Below, piece by piece: positions 16,183 through 24,993 of a stretch of 47,080 bases of DNA. Below the pieces are notes generated by a model, which saw only the letters and a program-made list of their open reading frames with translations, searched no databases and was not told the origin of the DNA. Both the position numbers and the translations under genes were made by a program. Origin of the DNA: Desulfotalea sp. (GTDB lineage: Bacteria; Desulfobacterota; Desulfobulbia; Desulfobulbales; Desulfocapsaceae); contig NVXR01000039.1 in the NCBI GenBank assembly GCA_002733995.1, forward strand, positions 1-47,080. The letters run 5' to 3'. The first letter of the stretch is position 1; every line of letters begins with the position of its first letter.

Positions 16183-16584
16183 TTACAGGTACTTTTCTAT
16201 GAGACCATGGATGATTGCGCCATGGCGCATTTCTTCCTTGGCTGCTTTTTCTATCTCGTCAGCAACTTCATAAAGCTCAAGTTCTCGGCATTTGTCCACT
16301 ATTGGTGCTAAAGCGATTTCCGCTTTTAACTCCTGTTTGGCGATGTTTGCAAGGACCGGCCGGAGATCTTCTGTCACTTTTCCGTTCATAATTGCATAAA
16401 GACCGGCATGCCTTGCTTCGTCGGCACCAATGTGCTCTAATTCCTCGGCAAGTTTTGCATGACCTTGTTGCCTGGCAACGTACGCAAGCGCGAGATACGC
16501 TGCCGAACCGTCCTTTTCAAGATTTAAAAGTTGTTCGATCTGCGGTTCCAGTACTGTTCCCTTTGTCGCACCTAAAATACCCAT
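16183..16584 (-). CDS. Rubrerythrin-family ferritin-like diiron protein
   Basis: A 133-residue four-helix diiron protein of the rubrerythrin family without a rubredoxin domain. The carboxylate/histidine ligands fit LEKDGSAAYLAL (first helix), LEHIGADEARHAG (second), LKAEIALA (third) and AKEEMRHGAIIHG (fourth). Such proteins reduce peroxide or store iron in anaerobes; this short form needs an external electron donor. An AAGGAAT site precedes the ATG. The gene starts 14 bases after the Old Yellow Enzyme gene on the same strand, so the two are co-transcribed and may respond together to oxidative or electrophile stress (inference). Confidence 0.88.
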   Translation of the reverse strand: MGILGATKGTVLEPQIEQLLNLEKDGSAAYLALAYVARQQGHAKLAEELEHIGADEARHAGLYAIMNGKVTEDLRPVLANIAKQELKAEIALAPIVDKCRELELYEVADEIEKAAKEEMRHGAIIHGLIEKYL

Positions 16585-16597
16585 AATAATTCCTTAG

Positions 16598-17719
16598 TTA
16601 AGTACATTCACTGACTTTCTTCTTCTTCTTCGTTGCAACACTACAGTGCAAGGCCTCTGGTATGGAGAGGGTTGCAAAACACTTGTTGCATGAAATACAT
16701 AAGGCCTTTGCCCTGTCTCCGCTCGCCCACCTGCTGACCAAGCGTGGTTCCCTAATGAGAGGACGTGAAAGGGAAATGTAGTCGGCAATCCCTGAAGCTA
16801 CAGCCTCTTGCGCAACATTAAATGACAGGAAACCTCCCACTAGAATAAGGGGAACGCGTATCTCTTTCTTGAAGGATTCGGCAGCACTTCTGTAATAGAC
16901 CTCGCGCTCTTCAGACTTAGATGTACCGACTCTAGCGGGTATGAGCTCACCGGACTCAAAGGTTCCACCGCTCATTTCAATGGCGTCTATGCCACGATCT
17001 TCCAGCATATGGATCACCTCGATGGTCTCTGCCACGGTAATTCCGTGTTCAAGAAAATCCTCTGAATTGATTTTGACTATCAGTGGCAATGACGTGCCAA
17101 CCCGTTGCCTGATCTCTTGGTAAACTTCGAGGAGAAATCTTGCCCGGTTCTCAAGGCTTCCACCGTAACTGTCCTTTCTACTGTTATAATGGCAAGAGAG
17201 AAACTGACCGAGCAAATAACCGTGGGCTGCGTGGATCTGAACCAGGTCAAAGCCAGATGTGACGGCTCTTTCGGCTGCATCGGCAAAAGCGGTTACCGTT
17301 TTTTTGATATCGTCGACTGTCATTGCGGCAGTTGTTTTTATATCACCAGTAAAGATATCAGTAGGGCCGAGGGCTGCATACTCATCCTTTCCTATGCCCC
17401 GCTGTCCGGCATGGGCAAGTTGCACGCCTATAACGCCGCCATTTTGATGAACAACCGAAGTCATTCGTTGGAGGCCGTCAATCATTGCATCGGAATAGAT
17501 ACCTATCTGTCGAGGCCCTGCCTGTCCTGCCATTGTGACATGGGCGTGACCGGTAATGATAAGGCCGACCTCACCTCGGCTGAGTTCCTCCATGTAGTCA
17601 CAGAGCTGATCTGTCACCATTCCATCAAGCCCTGCCATTGCCTCGTACGTTGCAGATCTTACAAAACGGTTTTTTAACTTCATTCCATTGAGTTCTGTTT
17701 TTTCAAATAGTTTGGCCAT
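16598..17719 (-). CDS. Old Yellow Enzyme-type NADH:flavin oxidoreductase with Fe-S motif
   Basis: A 373-residue FMN TIM-barrel oxidoreductase. The ATG at 17719 (MAKLFEKTELNGMKLKNR) has a GAAAGGA site; a longer frame to 17779 adds 20 atypical residues. Family elements include RFVRSATYEAMAG, IHAAHGYLLGQFLS and the phosphate-binding LVGGFLS. The C-terminus has CISCNKCFATLSIPEALHC, a C-x2-C-x2-C-x11-C pattern like the [4Fe-4S] site of 2,4-dienoyl-CoA reductase relatives. The second NAD-binding domain of those enzymes is absent. It probably reduces activated C=C bonds. It lies between the MDR reductase and the rubrerythrin in a likely operon. Confidence 0.9.
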   Translation of the reverse strand: MAKLFEKTELNGMKLKNRFVRSATYEAMAGLDGMVTDQLCDYMEELSRGEVGLIITGHAHVTMAGQAGPRQIGIYSDAMIDGLQRMTSVVHQNGGVIGVQLAHAGQRGIGKDEYAALGPTDIFTGDIKTTAAMTVDDIKKTVTAFADAAERAVTSGFDLVQIHAAHGYLLGQFLSCHYNSRKDSYGGSLENRARFLLEVYQEIRQRVGTSLPLIVKINSEDFLEHGITVAETIEVIHMLEDRGIDAIEMSGGTFESGELIPARVGTSKSEEREVYYRSAAESFKKEIRVPLILVGGFLSFNVAQEAVASGIADYISLSRPLIREPRLVSRWASGDRAKALCISCNKCFATLSIPEALHCSVATKKKKKVSECT

Positions 17720-17891
17720 TTTTTTCCTTTCATGAAAATATTCAAACTGCGTAAAGTTAGAGAGCGCTCTTTTATTCAAGATCGCTCTAAGCGGGGTGAC
17801 TCTCCTGAGCCACTCGGAAATATTGGTTAAGCTACCGCCTGAAACTGTGCAAAGAAGCGCCGGGGGTGCTCAATTGGCTACATCAATTTTC

Positions 17892-18929
17892 TTATAACTG
17901 CATCTTGTTGTTAACTTTAATGACAAGCTTTCCGAAGTTTTCCCCCTCCAGCATGCCCATAAATGCTTGCGGTGCGCTCGCTAGGCCTTCAATTAACTGT
18001 TCCCGGTAATGTATTTTCCCGGTCGCTAGCATTTCTGTCATATTTTGTACAAATTCATCGTAACGATGTCCATAATCGTCAAAGATGATGAATCCCTGCA
18101 CCTTGATGCGTTTGATTAAAATGGTCCCCATAAGAACTGATAATCGATCGGGGCCATCCGGTAAGCTGGTTGCATTATATCCGGAGATAAGACCACAGAC
18201 CGGAATCCTTGCACCGACATTCAGTAAGGGTAAAACGCCATCAAACACCTTGCCTCCAACATTCTCGTAATAGATGTCAATCCCATCGGGGCAGGCCTGT
18301 TTCAGCAGATTGGCAAAATCGGGGTCTTTATGGTCAAGGCACTCATCAAGGCCAAGAGTTTCTTTGGCGTAGCTGCATTTCTCTGGCCCCCCGGCAACGC
18401 CAACGACATGACAGCCTTTTAATTTTCCAATCTGTCCGACAGTGGCACCAACCGGACCAGTGGCCGCAGCAACCACCAGTGTGTCACCAGGTTTGGGTTT
18501 GCCAATATCCAGCAACCCCATATAAGCTGTAAATCCTGGCATTCCTAAAATACCAAGTGCGGATGCCGGGTGTTCAGGATTTGTTCCGAGTTTGGTCAGA
18601 TCGGATCCATCTGATACTGCATAGAGCTGCCAACCGCTATAGGCCAGCACCCACTCGCCTATAGCAAAATTAGGATTGCGGGATTCTTCAATTTGACAAA
18701 CAGTAGCTCCCACCATTACAGCATCGATATCCACGGGGGGGGCATAGGATGGTGTATCGCTCATTCGGCCCCGCATATATGGATCAAGTGACAGGTAGAT
18801 ACTCCGCAACAACACCTCTCCTTCGTTTGGTACCGGTGCGACACGTTCTTCTAACCTAAAATTTTCTTGAACCGGTGCACCCTTTGGGCGGGAAGCTAGC
18901 ACAATACGGTGATTTGGATTTTGTCCCAT
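17892..18929 (-). CDS. MDR-family NADP-dependent reductase (CurA/leukotriene B4 dehydrogenase-like)
   Basis: A 345-residue zinc-independent medium-chain dehydrogenase/reductase. It begins with HRIVLASRPKGAP and has LSLDPYMRGRM, GMPGFTAYMGLLDIGKPKPGD and the nucleotide-binding VVAAATGPVGATVGQIGKLKG; IDIYYENVGGKVFDGVLP is diagnostic of the prostaglandin reductase/CurA group. These enzymes reduce alpha,beta-unsaturated ketones and aldehydes with NADPH. An AAGG site precedes the ATG. An operator-like copy of GACCGGTCGTCTA is about 90 bases upstream, matching one in front of the neighbouring TetR gene, so the gene is probably under that regulator. Confidence 0.92.
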   Translation of the reverse strand: MGQNPNHRIVLASRPKGAPVQENFRLEERVAPVPNEGEVLLRSIYLSLDPYMRGRMSDTPSYAPPVDIDAVMVGATVCQIEESRNPNFAIGEWVLAYSGWQLYAVSDGSDLTKLGTNPEHPASALGILGMPGFTAYMGLLDIGKPKPGDTLVVAAATGPVGATVGQIGKLKGCHVVGVAGGPEKCSYAKETLGLDECLDHKDPDFANLLKQACPDGIDIYYENVGGKVFDGVLPLLNVGARIPVCGLISGYNATSLPDGPDRLSVLMGTILIKRIKVQGFIIFDDYGHRYDEFVQNMTEMLATGKIHYREQLIEGLASAPQAFMGMLEGENFGKLVIKVNNKMQL

Positions 18930-19023
18930 AGTCTTTTAACCTTCTTGAAAGCGTATATTTTATAATAAGGTAATCGGTACCAGTAACTGGCTTAACTCAA
19001 AGTACCTTTCTTTTTCTGTAGTT

Positions 19024-19054
19024 GACCGGTCGTCTACATATATGACCAGTCGTG
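19024..19054. promoter_or_regulatory. Candidate TetR operator upstream of the MDR gene
   Basis: GACCGGTCGTCTA (19024-19036) contains the palindrome GACCGGTC. A related GACCAGTCGTG follows at 19044-19054. The same 13-mer occurs at 19720-19732 just upstream of the TetR start. Presence in front of both regulator and target is the usual TetR arrangement. Confidence 0.6.
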
Positions 19055-19099
19055 TTCAGGTCTTTACAAAAATCTACCTGGAAAATTTGTTCCCCAGCG

Positions 19100-19696
19100 T
19101 TATACCGCTGTATTACTCGTTAAAATAGATGCAGTTCTTCGCATAGCCTGTAGCAACCCATCATTGTTCCGCTGCAATTTGCCCATCAGCGTTGCACCGA
19201 GCCACATGTTATAGAGTAAATCCGCTGTCACGCTTGCATCAATCTTAACTATTGAACCGTCATCAACACCTGCTTGAATGCAATCTGTTATTCGTTTAAC
19301 GATCAGGGAAGACCCTTGCAGCAAAGCGAGACGCATGGGTTCAGAAAGATCCGCCACCTCGGCACTTAATTTGACCACCAGACATTTCTGGTCCACACAT
19401 GGATCGGATTGCGTATCAACCCAGCGTTGCCAATAGTTCATCAGACGGTCGTAGGCGGACTCTCCCCGTGGTTGAAAAATATCCTCAAGGGCCGCAAGAT
19501 ATTCCCTGAAATAACTCTCAATAATTTCTTCACCAAACTGTTCCTTGGATTTGAAATAGTAGTAAAAAGAGCCTTTAGGTACTCCCGCAGATTTGAGAAT
19601 CTCTGTTAAGCCCACACTGGAGAAGCCTTTGCTAACGATGAATTTGTAGCCGGTCTCTAAAATGTGCTGACGCATGTCTTTGGTATCTTTCTTCAT
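19100..19696 (-). CDS. TetR/AcrR-family repressor of the reductase operon
   Basis: A 198-residue TetR-family regulator from the ATG at 19696 (MKKDTKDMRQHILETGYKFI). A longer frame starts with TTG at 19717 and would run into the operator, so it is disfavoured. The helix-turn-helix (VGLTEILKSAGVPKGSFYYYFKSKEQF) is at about residues 25-52. The rest is the ligand-binding domain, of the kind seen in repressors that sense electrophiles or quinones. It is upstream of, and on the same strand as, the MDR, OYE and rubrerythrin genes. The 13-base operator-like element lies 24 bases before its start, suggesting autoregulation. Confidence 0.9.
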   Translation of the reverse strand: MKKDTKDMRQHILETGYKFIVSKGFSSVGLTEILKSAGVPKGSFYYYFKSKEQFGEEIIESYFREYLAALEDIFQPRGESAYDRLMNYWQRWVDTQSDPCVDQKCLVVKLSAEVADLSEPMRLALLQGSSLIVKRITDCIQAGVDDGSIVKIDASVTADLLYNMWLGATLMGKLQRNNDGLLQAMRRTASILTSNTAV

Positions 19697-19719
19697 GGGA
19701 AAACTAATAACACGCAATA

Positions 19720-19732
19720 GACCGGTCGTCTA
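19720..19732. promoter_or_regulatory. Candidate TetR operator upstream of the TetR gene
   Basis: GACCGGTCGTCTA is an exact repeat of 19024-19036. On the other strand it reads TAGACGACCGGTC. Here the symmetry extends to AGAC-GACCG-GTCT, giving inverted half-sites. It lies 24 bases upstream of the regulator's ATG. Confidence 0.6.
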
Positions 19733-20072
19733 GTAGCTTGTGCTGATTATTTTGCAAAGACACTTGCATGTCGTTGTTGTAGCGTGAAATATGTATTGTA
19801 ATTTTTGTGCTTTTTCTTTTTCTTTTTCTTTTTTTTGTCGTTATTAATAATTCAGGCTGTTGTGCCGGTTGTCCAGAAAATTACAGAGGATTAAACATGT
19901 GATGGTCTTAAATACTAAATCAACACCTCCGATGCCTTACAACCAAGGTCGATGAGGGGGCTGTAAAATGTAGACATATAACGAATGAGGGTAGTTAACT
20001 TCCTGATTACCGACAACAACTTAGTCCCATGAGGAGACTTTGGTCCTGTTCTGAGCCAGTGCGACAGAAGAG

Positions 20073-20228
20073 ATGGTTAAAGCACATCCCACCATTGTCG
20101 AGGTAGCCGCTAAAGTCCTGCGGACGGGTCTCGTCGTTTGCGTTTTGGACTGCGATGGGCAGGTAATTCTTTATTACAAAATAGGTGCAGCCCCTGGCTG
20201 TTACTCATGGGATTATCCTGTACTTTGA
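20073..20228 (+). pseudogene. Short Nudix-like N-terminal remnant
   Basis: A 51-codon frame begins with ATG and reads VEVAAKVLR, DGQVILYYKIGAAPGCYSWD, then stops where a MutT-like protein would enter its Nudix box. The next bases in a shifted frame read ALESCKKHDCKEQEI, loosely like a degenerate GES...RE.QEE box. I infer a decayed MutT-type gene. The match is weak and could be chance. Confidence 0.25.
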
Positions 20229-20362
20229 TCTCCTCCTGCCCTGGAAAGTTGCAAGAAGCATGATTGTAAAGAACAAGAAATCCCATAGTCGAAACATGCA
20301 TGTCGGTAGAACTCTTTTTCTTGCTGGATAGATTTATACGATTATCTCAACAATAATGAATA

Positions 20363-23300
20363 TCACATATTTCTGCGATATTGACCGCCCACCTCATACA
20401 GGGCGTTAGTGATCTGGCCCAGGCTACAGTGCTGAACGGTATCGAGCAATTCTGCAAAGATATTGCCATCATTAAGAGCGACTTCTTTTAAGCGTTCAAG
20501 GGCTGCGGGACATAGCTCCGCATGCTTTGTATGAAACGTTGCAAGCCTGTTTATCTGCTCATCTTTCTCTTCGTCGGTGGAGCGGGCTAGTTCCAGTGTT
20601 GCTGCTTGAGCATCATAGTCGATGTCTGGATTTCTAAATGTGTTCACACCAATGATTGGATATTCGCCAGAATGTTTAAGGTGCTCGTAATACATGGACT
20701 CTTCCTGGATTTTGCTTCGCTGGTAGCCGGTTTCCATTGCCCCTAGAACGCCACCTCTGTCGGTGAGTCTGTCAAATTCGACCATCACGGCTTCTTCAAC
20801 GAGGTCCGTAAGCTCTTCCACAATAAAAGAACCTTGGTTTGGATTTTCATTTTTAGTAAGACCCCATTCCCTGTTGATTATAAGTTGTATAGCGAGGGCG
20901 CGTCGTACCGATTCTGCACTAGGGGTTGTGATGGCTTCGTCGAAGGCATTGGTATGCAGGCTGTTACAATTGTCATAGATAGCACACAGTGCCTGTAGCG
21001 ATGTCCGGATATCATTAAACTGAATCTCTTGACTATGTAGCGATCGGCCAGAGGTTTGGATGTGATATTTCAAACGCTGTGAGGTGGTGGATGCACCATA
21101 TTTTTCCTTCATGGCGATGGCCCAGATTCGCCTGGCAACACGACCAATCACAGTGTACTCAGGATCCATTCCATTGGAAAAGAAGAAGGAGAGGTTTGCG
21201 GCGACTGCGTCAATATCCATTCCTCGTGCTAGATAATATTCTACGTAAGTAAAACCATTGGAAAGGGTAAGGGCCAGTTGCGTTATGGGGTTTGCACCGG
21301 CCTCTGCGATGTGATATCCAGAAACTGAAACGGAATAGAAGTTTCGGACATTCTCGGCAATAAAAAACTCTTGAATGTCTCCCATCATCTTTAGAGCAAA
21401 TTCTATGGAAAAAATGCAGGTATTTTGACCCTGGTCCTCTTTTAGTATGTCTGCCTGAACCGTACCCCGCACATTTCCAAGCACCTTTGTCCTGAGTCCA
21501 GCATATTCAGTCTCGTTTGGTTGCCGCTTCATTTCTGTAACGAATACATCAACCTGCTGAGCAATTGCCGTGTTCATAAACATGGCGAGAATAATTGGCG
21601 CCGGGCCGTTGATAGTCATGGATACAGATGTTGTCGGGGAACAGAGATCAAAGCCGTCATAAAGTAGCTTAACGTCATCGAGGGTACAGATATTCACCCC
21701 TGATGTGCCGATTTTGCCATAAATATCAGGCCTGATTGCGGGGTCCCAGCCATAAAGGGTAACAGAATCAAATGCGGTAGACAGGCGTTTGGCATTATAA
21801 TTTTCTGAGAGTAATTTAAAGCGGGTGTTGGTCTGGCCAGGGCCACCTTCACCGGCAAACATGCGGGTAGGATCTTCTCCGGCTCGTTTCATTGGAAAAA
21901 CGCCGCCTGTAAAGGGGAAATATCCTGGCAGATTTTCCTTACGCATCCAGTGATAAAGGTCGGCAGGATCAGAAAATTTGGGCAGCGCAATTTTGGGGAT
22001 TTTAGAGTGAGACAATGACTCAGTATGCAGCGGTACACGTATCTCTTTATTGCGAACGGTATAAACCAGTTCATCTCCTGAATAATTGTGTTTATGCGCT
22101 ATCCATTGGTTAAGGCAATCCTCGGTTTCTTTGTCTACAGCTTGGTTAAGTTGTTTGGATTCTTCCTGGAGAATTGCAATCGCGGAATCCGCCTTCCCAT
22201 CTTCTTTTTTTTGTAACAGCGCTATGCTCTGGTTTACATGGTTTCTCAGGCGCAGAGTCTCTGCCTGGTTTGTTGTTTTTTGGTGATAGCCTCGTATTGT
22301 GGCTGCAATCTCTGCGAGATAACGTATTCGCTCCGAGGGAATGACGATGGTTTTAGAGGTGGAAAATTTGTTTTCAGGTTTTTCAATGCTTGGCTGCAGG
22401 TTGAGTGACGACTTGGCGTTAATCTGTTCTATAATGCCGTGGTACAGGGCAGTTATTCCTTCGTCGTTGAATTTAGAGGCGATAGTGCCGTAGACAGGGA
22501 AGGCGTCTTGGGCTGTCTTCCATTCTTTACGGTTACGCTGGACCTGTTTGCGTATATCACGAAGGGCGTCATCACTGCCCTTTTTCTCAAATTTATTTAT
22601 AACTATTAAATCGGCATAATCGAGCATATCGATCTTTTCAAGCTGGGACGGGGCCCCGTATTCACTTGTCATGACGTAGATAGATATGTCTGAGAGTTCG
22701 GTGATTTTAGAATCTCCCTGGCCTATGCCAGCCGTTTCGGCAATTATCAGGTCAAATCCCGCAGCCTTTGCAACCAGAATGGCTTCGGGTAATACTTCGG
22801 AGACCTCATTGGCTGATTCTTGGGTTGCCAGTGATCTCATATACACCTTGTCTGAACTGCCAATTGAGTTCATACGAATTCTGTCGCCAAGCAGGGCTCC
22901 TCCAGTTTTCTTTCTTGAAGGATCGCAACTTATGATAGCTATACGGATATCTTTGATGTCATGGAGAAAGCGAACGATGATTTCATCGGTAAGTGACGAT
23001 TTACCCGCACCACCTGTTCCGGTGATACCTATGACGGGGGGGGATTGTTGTGCTGATATGGAGGTGATTGATTGGACAAGTTTAGCAAATTTCTTTTTGT
23101 CCGATCGTTTAGCCTGTTGAATTGCGGTGATAAAACCCGCAATGGTTTTTGAGTTGTCATAGCTCAGATTTTTCACATCGAGGTCGTGGTAGGGGAGGGT
23201 GGAAAAATCCAATATGCCAATCATATGATTGATCATCCCTTGCAGGCCCATGGTGTTGCCGTCTTCTGGGGAGTAGATCTTTGACACCCCATACGCTTCC

Positions 23301-23641
23301 AGTTCTTTAATCTCTTCGGCTACAATAACCCCGCCGCCCCCACCAAAAACCTTAATGTGGGATGAGTCGTGTTCTTTCAGGAGGTCGATCATGTACTTGA
23401 ATGCTTCCATATGCCCGCCCTGATAGCTGGACATTGCGATACCCTGTGCGTCTTCTTCTATGGCGGTTTCAACAAGCTCCTGGACGGATCTGTTGTGGGC
23501 AAGATGAATCACTTCAACGCCTGAATCCTGCAGGATGCGACGCATGATGTTTGTTGAGGCATCGTGACCGTCAAAAAGGGAGGTGGCGGTTATTACTCTT
23601 ACGACATTCTTAGGCCTGTAAATTTTGACATCCACTTGCAT
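20363..23641 (-). CDS. icmF: Fused acyl-CoA mutase IcmF (isobutyryl-CoA mutase type)
   Basis: A 1092-residue fusion in IcmF order. The N-terminal B12 domain (about 1-140) has DGHDAS with the cobalt-ligand His26. A MeaI-like G-protein follows, with Walker A GITGTGGAGKS at 205-215 and DPSRKKTGGALLGDR. A linker leads to the mutase TIM barrel from about 560, with FPFTGGVFPMKRAGEDPTRMFAGEG and VSVSGYHIAEAGANP. IcmF interconverts isobutyryl-CoA and butyryl-CoA (some also use isovaleryl/pivalyl-CoA) with adenosylcobalamin, the G-domain acting as chaperone. The neighbouring butyryl-CoA oxidation genes support the isobutyryl role. Length and domain order match the family exactly. Confidence 0.93.
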   Translation of the reverse strand: MQVDVKIYRPKNVVRVITATSLFDGHDASTNIMRRILQDSGVEVIHLAHNRSVQELVETAIEEDAQGIAMSSYQGGHMEAFKYMIDLLKEHDSSHIKVFGGGGGVIVAEEIKELEAYGVSKIYSPEDGNTMGLQGMINHMIGILDFSTLPYHDLDVKNLSYDNSKTIAGFITAIQQAKRSDKKKFAKLVQSITSISAQQSPPVIGITGTGGAGKSSLTDEIIVRFLHDIKDIRIAIISCDPSRKKTGGALLGDRIRMNSIGSSDKVYMRSLATQESANEVSEVLPEAILVAKAAGFDLIIAETAGIGQGDSKITELSDISIYVMTSEYGAPSQLEKIDMLDYADLIVINKFEKKGSDDALRDIRKQVQRNRKEWKTAQDAFPVYGTIASKFNDEGITALYHGIIEQINAKSSLNLQPSIEKPENKFSTSKTIVIPSERIRYLAEIAATIRGYHQKTTNQAETLRLRNHVNQSIALLQKKEDGKADSAIAILQEESKQLNQAVDKETEDCLNQWIAHKHNYSGDELVYTVRNKEIRVPLHTESLSHSKIPKIALPKFSDPADLYHWMRKENLPGYFPFTGGVFPMKRAGEDPTRMFAGEGGPGQTNTRFKLLSENYNAKRLSTAFDSVTLYGWDPAIRPDIYGKIGTSGVNICTLDDVKLLYDGFDLCSPTTSVSMTINGPAPIILAMFMNTAIAQQVDVFVTEMKRQPNETEYAGLRTKVLGNVRGTVQADILKEDQGQNTCIFSIEFALKMMGDIQEFFIAENVRNFYSVSVSGYHIAEAGANPITQLALTLSNGFTYVEYYLARGMDIDAVAANLSFFFSNGMDPEYTVIGRVARRIWAIAMKEKYGASTTSQRLKYHIQTSGRSLHSQEIQFNDIRTSLQALCAIYDNCNSLHTNAFDEAITTPSAESVRRALAIQLIINREWGLTKNENPNQGSFIVEELTDLVEEAVMVEFDRLTDRGGVLGAMETGYQRSKIQEESMYYEHLKHSGEYPIIGVNTFRNPDIDYDAQAATLELARSTDEEKDEQINRLATFHTKHAELCPAALERLKEVALNDGNIFAELLDTVQHCSLGQITNALYEVGGQYRRNM

Positions 23642-23745
23642 GGTAGCTCCTTTCCTCGTATGGGATAAGGAAGCAGAGTGAAAACCTTCTGTGCCGAATG
23701 TTTTTGTGGTAAAAAACGTCTGACACTTACTGACTTGAGGCCTTC

Positions 23746-23772
23746 ACTATAACTTCCGGGACCTGTTGACAA
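23746..23772 (-). promoter_or_regulatory. Possible promoter of icmF
   Basis: On the minus strand TTGTCA (23772-23767) and TATAGT (23751-23746) are separated by 15 bases, close to a sigma-70 pair but with a short spacer. The position, about 105 bases before the icmF ATG, is reasonable. Confidence 0.3.
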
Positions 23773-23835
23773 TAGTTGCACTGCAATACAGAAGATGTCG
23801 ATTATGAGCACGCTTTAAACCACAGCAAAAAGTGG

Positions 23836-24480
23836 CTAAGCCTTTTTGTCTTTTAAAAACATCATAATGAAATCTGTCTGCTGTTCAATATACTGATCAA
23901 TGGTAAAGTTTTTTGCAAAATACCAGCGTCTAAATGCCCATGTATGCCCAATGACAGAGATATTGTGTCCGATGAGATTGATTGTGTCGTCGTCTAGTTG
24001 AGGTAATTTGCCCTGTTCGCGTAATTCCTTCATTGCATGAATAAAAAGAGAGGTGATTCGAAGCTCGGCTTCAAGAACCTTTTTCTGCCACTTAAGGGGC
24101 AGAAAATGTGTCACCTGGTACATGAGTAAAACGTGATCGCTCATACGATCACAGACCAGGAAGAATTCTCGAATGACCTCGGCCAGGGCTGCTTTACCAA
24201 TTGTTGGCCTGGCGAGTGCCTCCTGTACACCATGTTCAACGGCGGAGTGTATGGCTATACAAACGAGGTACAGGACATCTTCCTTCGTCGATACGTATTC
24301 ATATAGAGAGCCTATTGACATACCTGTTTCTTTGGCAAGCTCCCTCGTCGTGGTCTTGTGATAGCCTTTGTTGATGAACAATTTAACGGCCCCATCAACT
24401 ATCTGTTGCCTGCGTTCTTTGACCAGTTGCTGGTTTTTTATGTGAGTTGCTACTTCGCTCGCAGCATCGTTGGTAAGCAT
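23836..24480 (-). CDS. TetR/AcrR-family regulator of the acyl-CoA genes
   Basis: A 214-residue TetR-family protein. The helix-turn-helix region is at about residues 25-70, with IVDGAVKLFINKGYHKTTT and ELAKETGMSIGSLYEYVSTKE. The remainder is helical and ligand-binding; such regulators in fatty-acid operons usually sense acyl-CoA. It lies between icmF and the acyl-CoA synthetase on the same strand. A repeated palindrome in the divergent acs/thiolase region (26846-26863 and 27139-27156) is a good candidate for its operator, by position only. Confidence 0.88.
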   Translation of the reverse strand: MLTNDAASEVATHIKNQQLVKERRQQIVDGAVKLFINKGYHKTTTRELAKETGMSIGSLYEYVSTKEDVLYLVCIAIHSAVEHGVQEALARPTIGKAALAEVIREFFLVCDRMSDHVLLMYQVTHFLPLKWQKKVLEAELRITSLFIHAMKELREQGKLPQLDDDTINLIGHNISVIGHTWAFRRWYFAKNFTIDQYIEQQTDFIMMFLKDKKA

Positions 24481-24993
24481 TTCTTTTGTTTCTCCTCGTC
24501 GTGCTTTTTGTGCTTTTAAAGACAGTTTTTATCAGCTTTAAAAAATATACAATATGCCAAGAGAACAAAAGATAAATCTGGTCTTCTGGTTAGCCCGGAT
24601 GGACTCTTCTTTGGTGGGTATTGTGAGTCGATCCGGTAAACGGTGCAGGGAATCTTGGCTCGTACGTTCAATTTCTCGCACAGAACAGCTACTAACGGCT
24701 CAAGTAGCGAACCCGCCTTTTTCGCATCTTCATAGCCTGATAGCTGGAGGCTAATTTTTGTCTTTGCGGTTACCGCGACGAACATCAGCTAGGATAGGGG
24801 ACCGCAACTCTTGCTGAAATAACGACCTAAAGAGTCTGGTAAGGCAAAAAAACTGGTATTTCATTACCAGGATATTGATTTTAGATAAACAAGAATATGG
24901 GTTAAGTATATGTCCTATCGCTATGTATTTGTGTGCTTATGCGCTTAAGCCTTAAAGCCGATGGGCCTCTCGCCTTGCCCACCGGCTGGCTAA
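24481..24993. other. Intergenic region upstream of the TetR gene
   Basis: About 510 bases. It contains the hairpin at 24956-24987 that ends the acyl-CoA synthetase transcript. A minus-strand open frame of 89 codons (24516-24785) has no homology I recognise and no clear ribosome site, so I do not call it. The TetR promoter should lie near 24500-24550. Confidence 0.35.
24956..24987 (-). terminator. Hairpin after the acyl-CoA synthetase gene
   Basis: AGCCGATGGGC (24956-24966) and GCCCACCGGCT (24977-24987) form an 11-position stem with one mismatch and a 10-base loop, just past the stop codon on the minus strand. A short TTTAAG follows, so termination may be partial, allowing read-through to tetR and icmF. 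Confidence 0.5.

Larger units (their letters stand above)
19697..20362. other. Gene-poor stretch with pyrimidine tract and decayed frame
   Basis: About 665 bases. It contains the operator at 19720-19732, a run of CTTTTT units at about 19810-19836, and a short Nudix-like open frame at 20073-20228 (listed). The remainder shows nothing recognisable. It separates the stress-reductase operon from the acyl-CoA island. Confidence 0.4.

Noticed and set aside
19810..19836. Pyrimidine tract as an intrinsic terminator
   Set aside because: No GC-rich hairpin lies next to it on either strand; it appears to be a simple CTTTTT repeat.
24516..24785. 89-codon minus-strand open frame upstream of the TetR gene
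   Set aside because: No recognised family, no ribosome site, and it overlaps the region that must hold the TetR promoter. Left as unassigned sequence.
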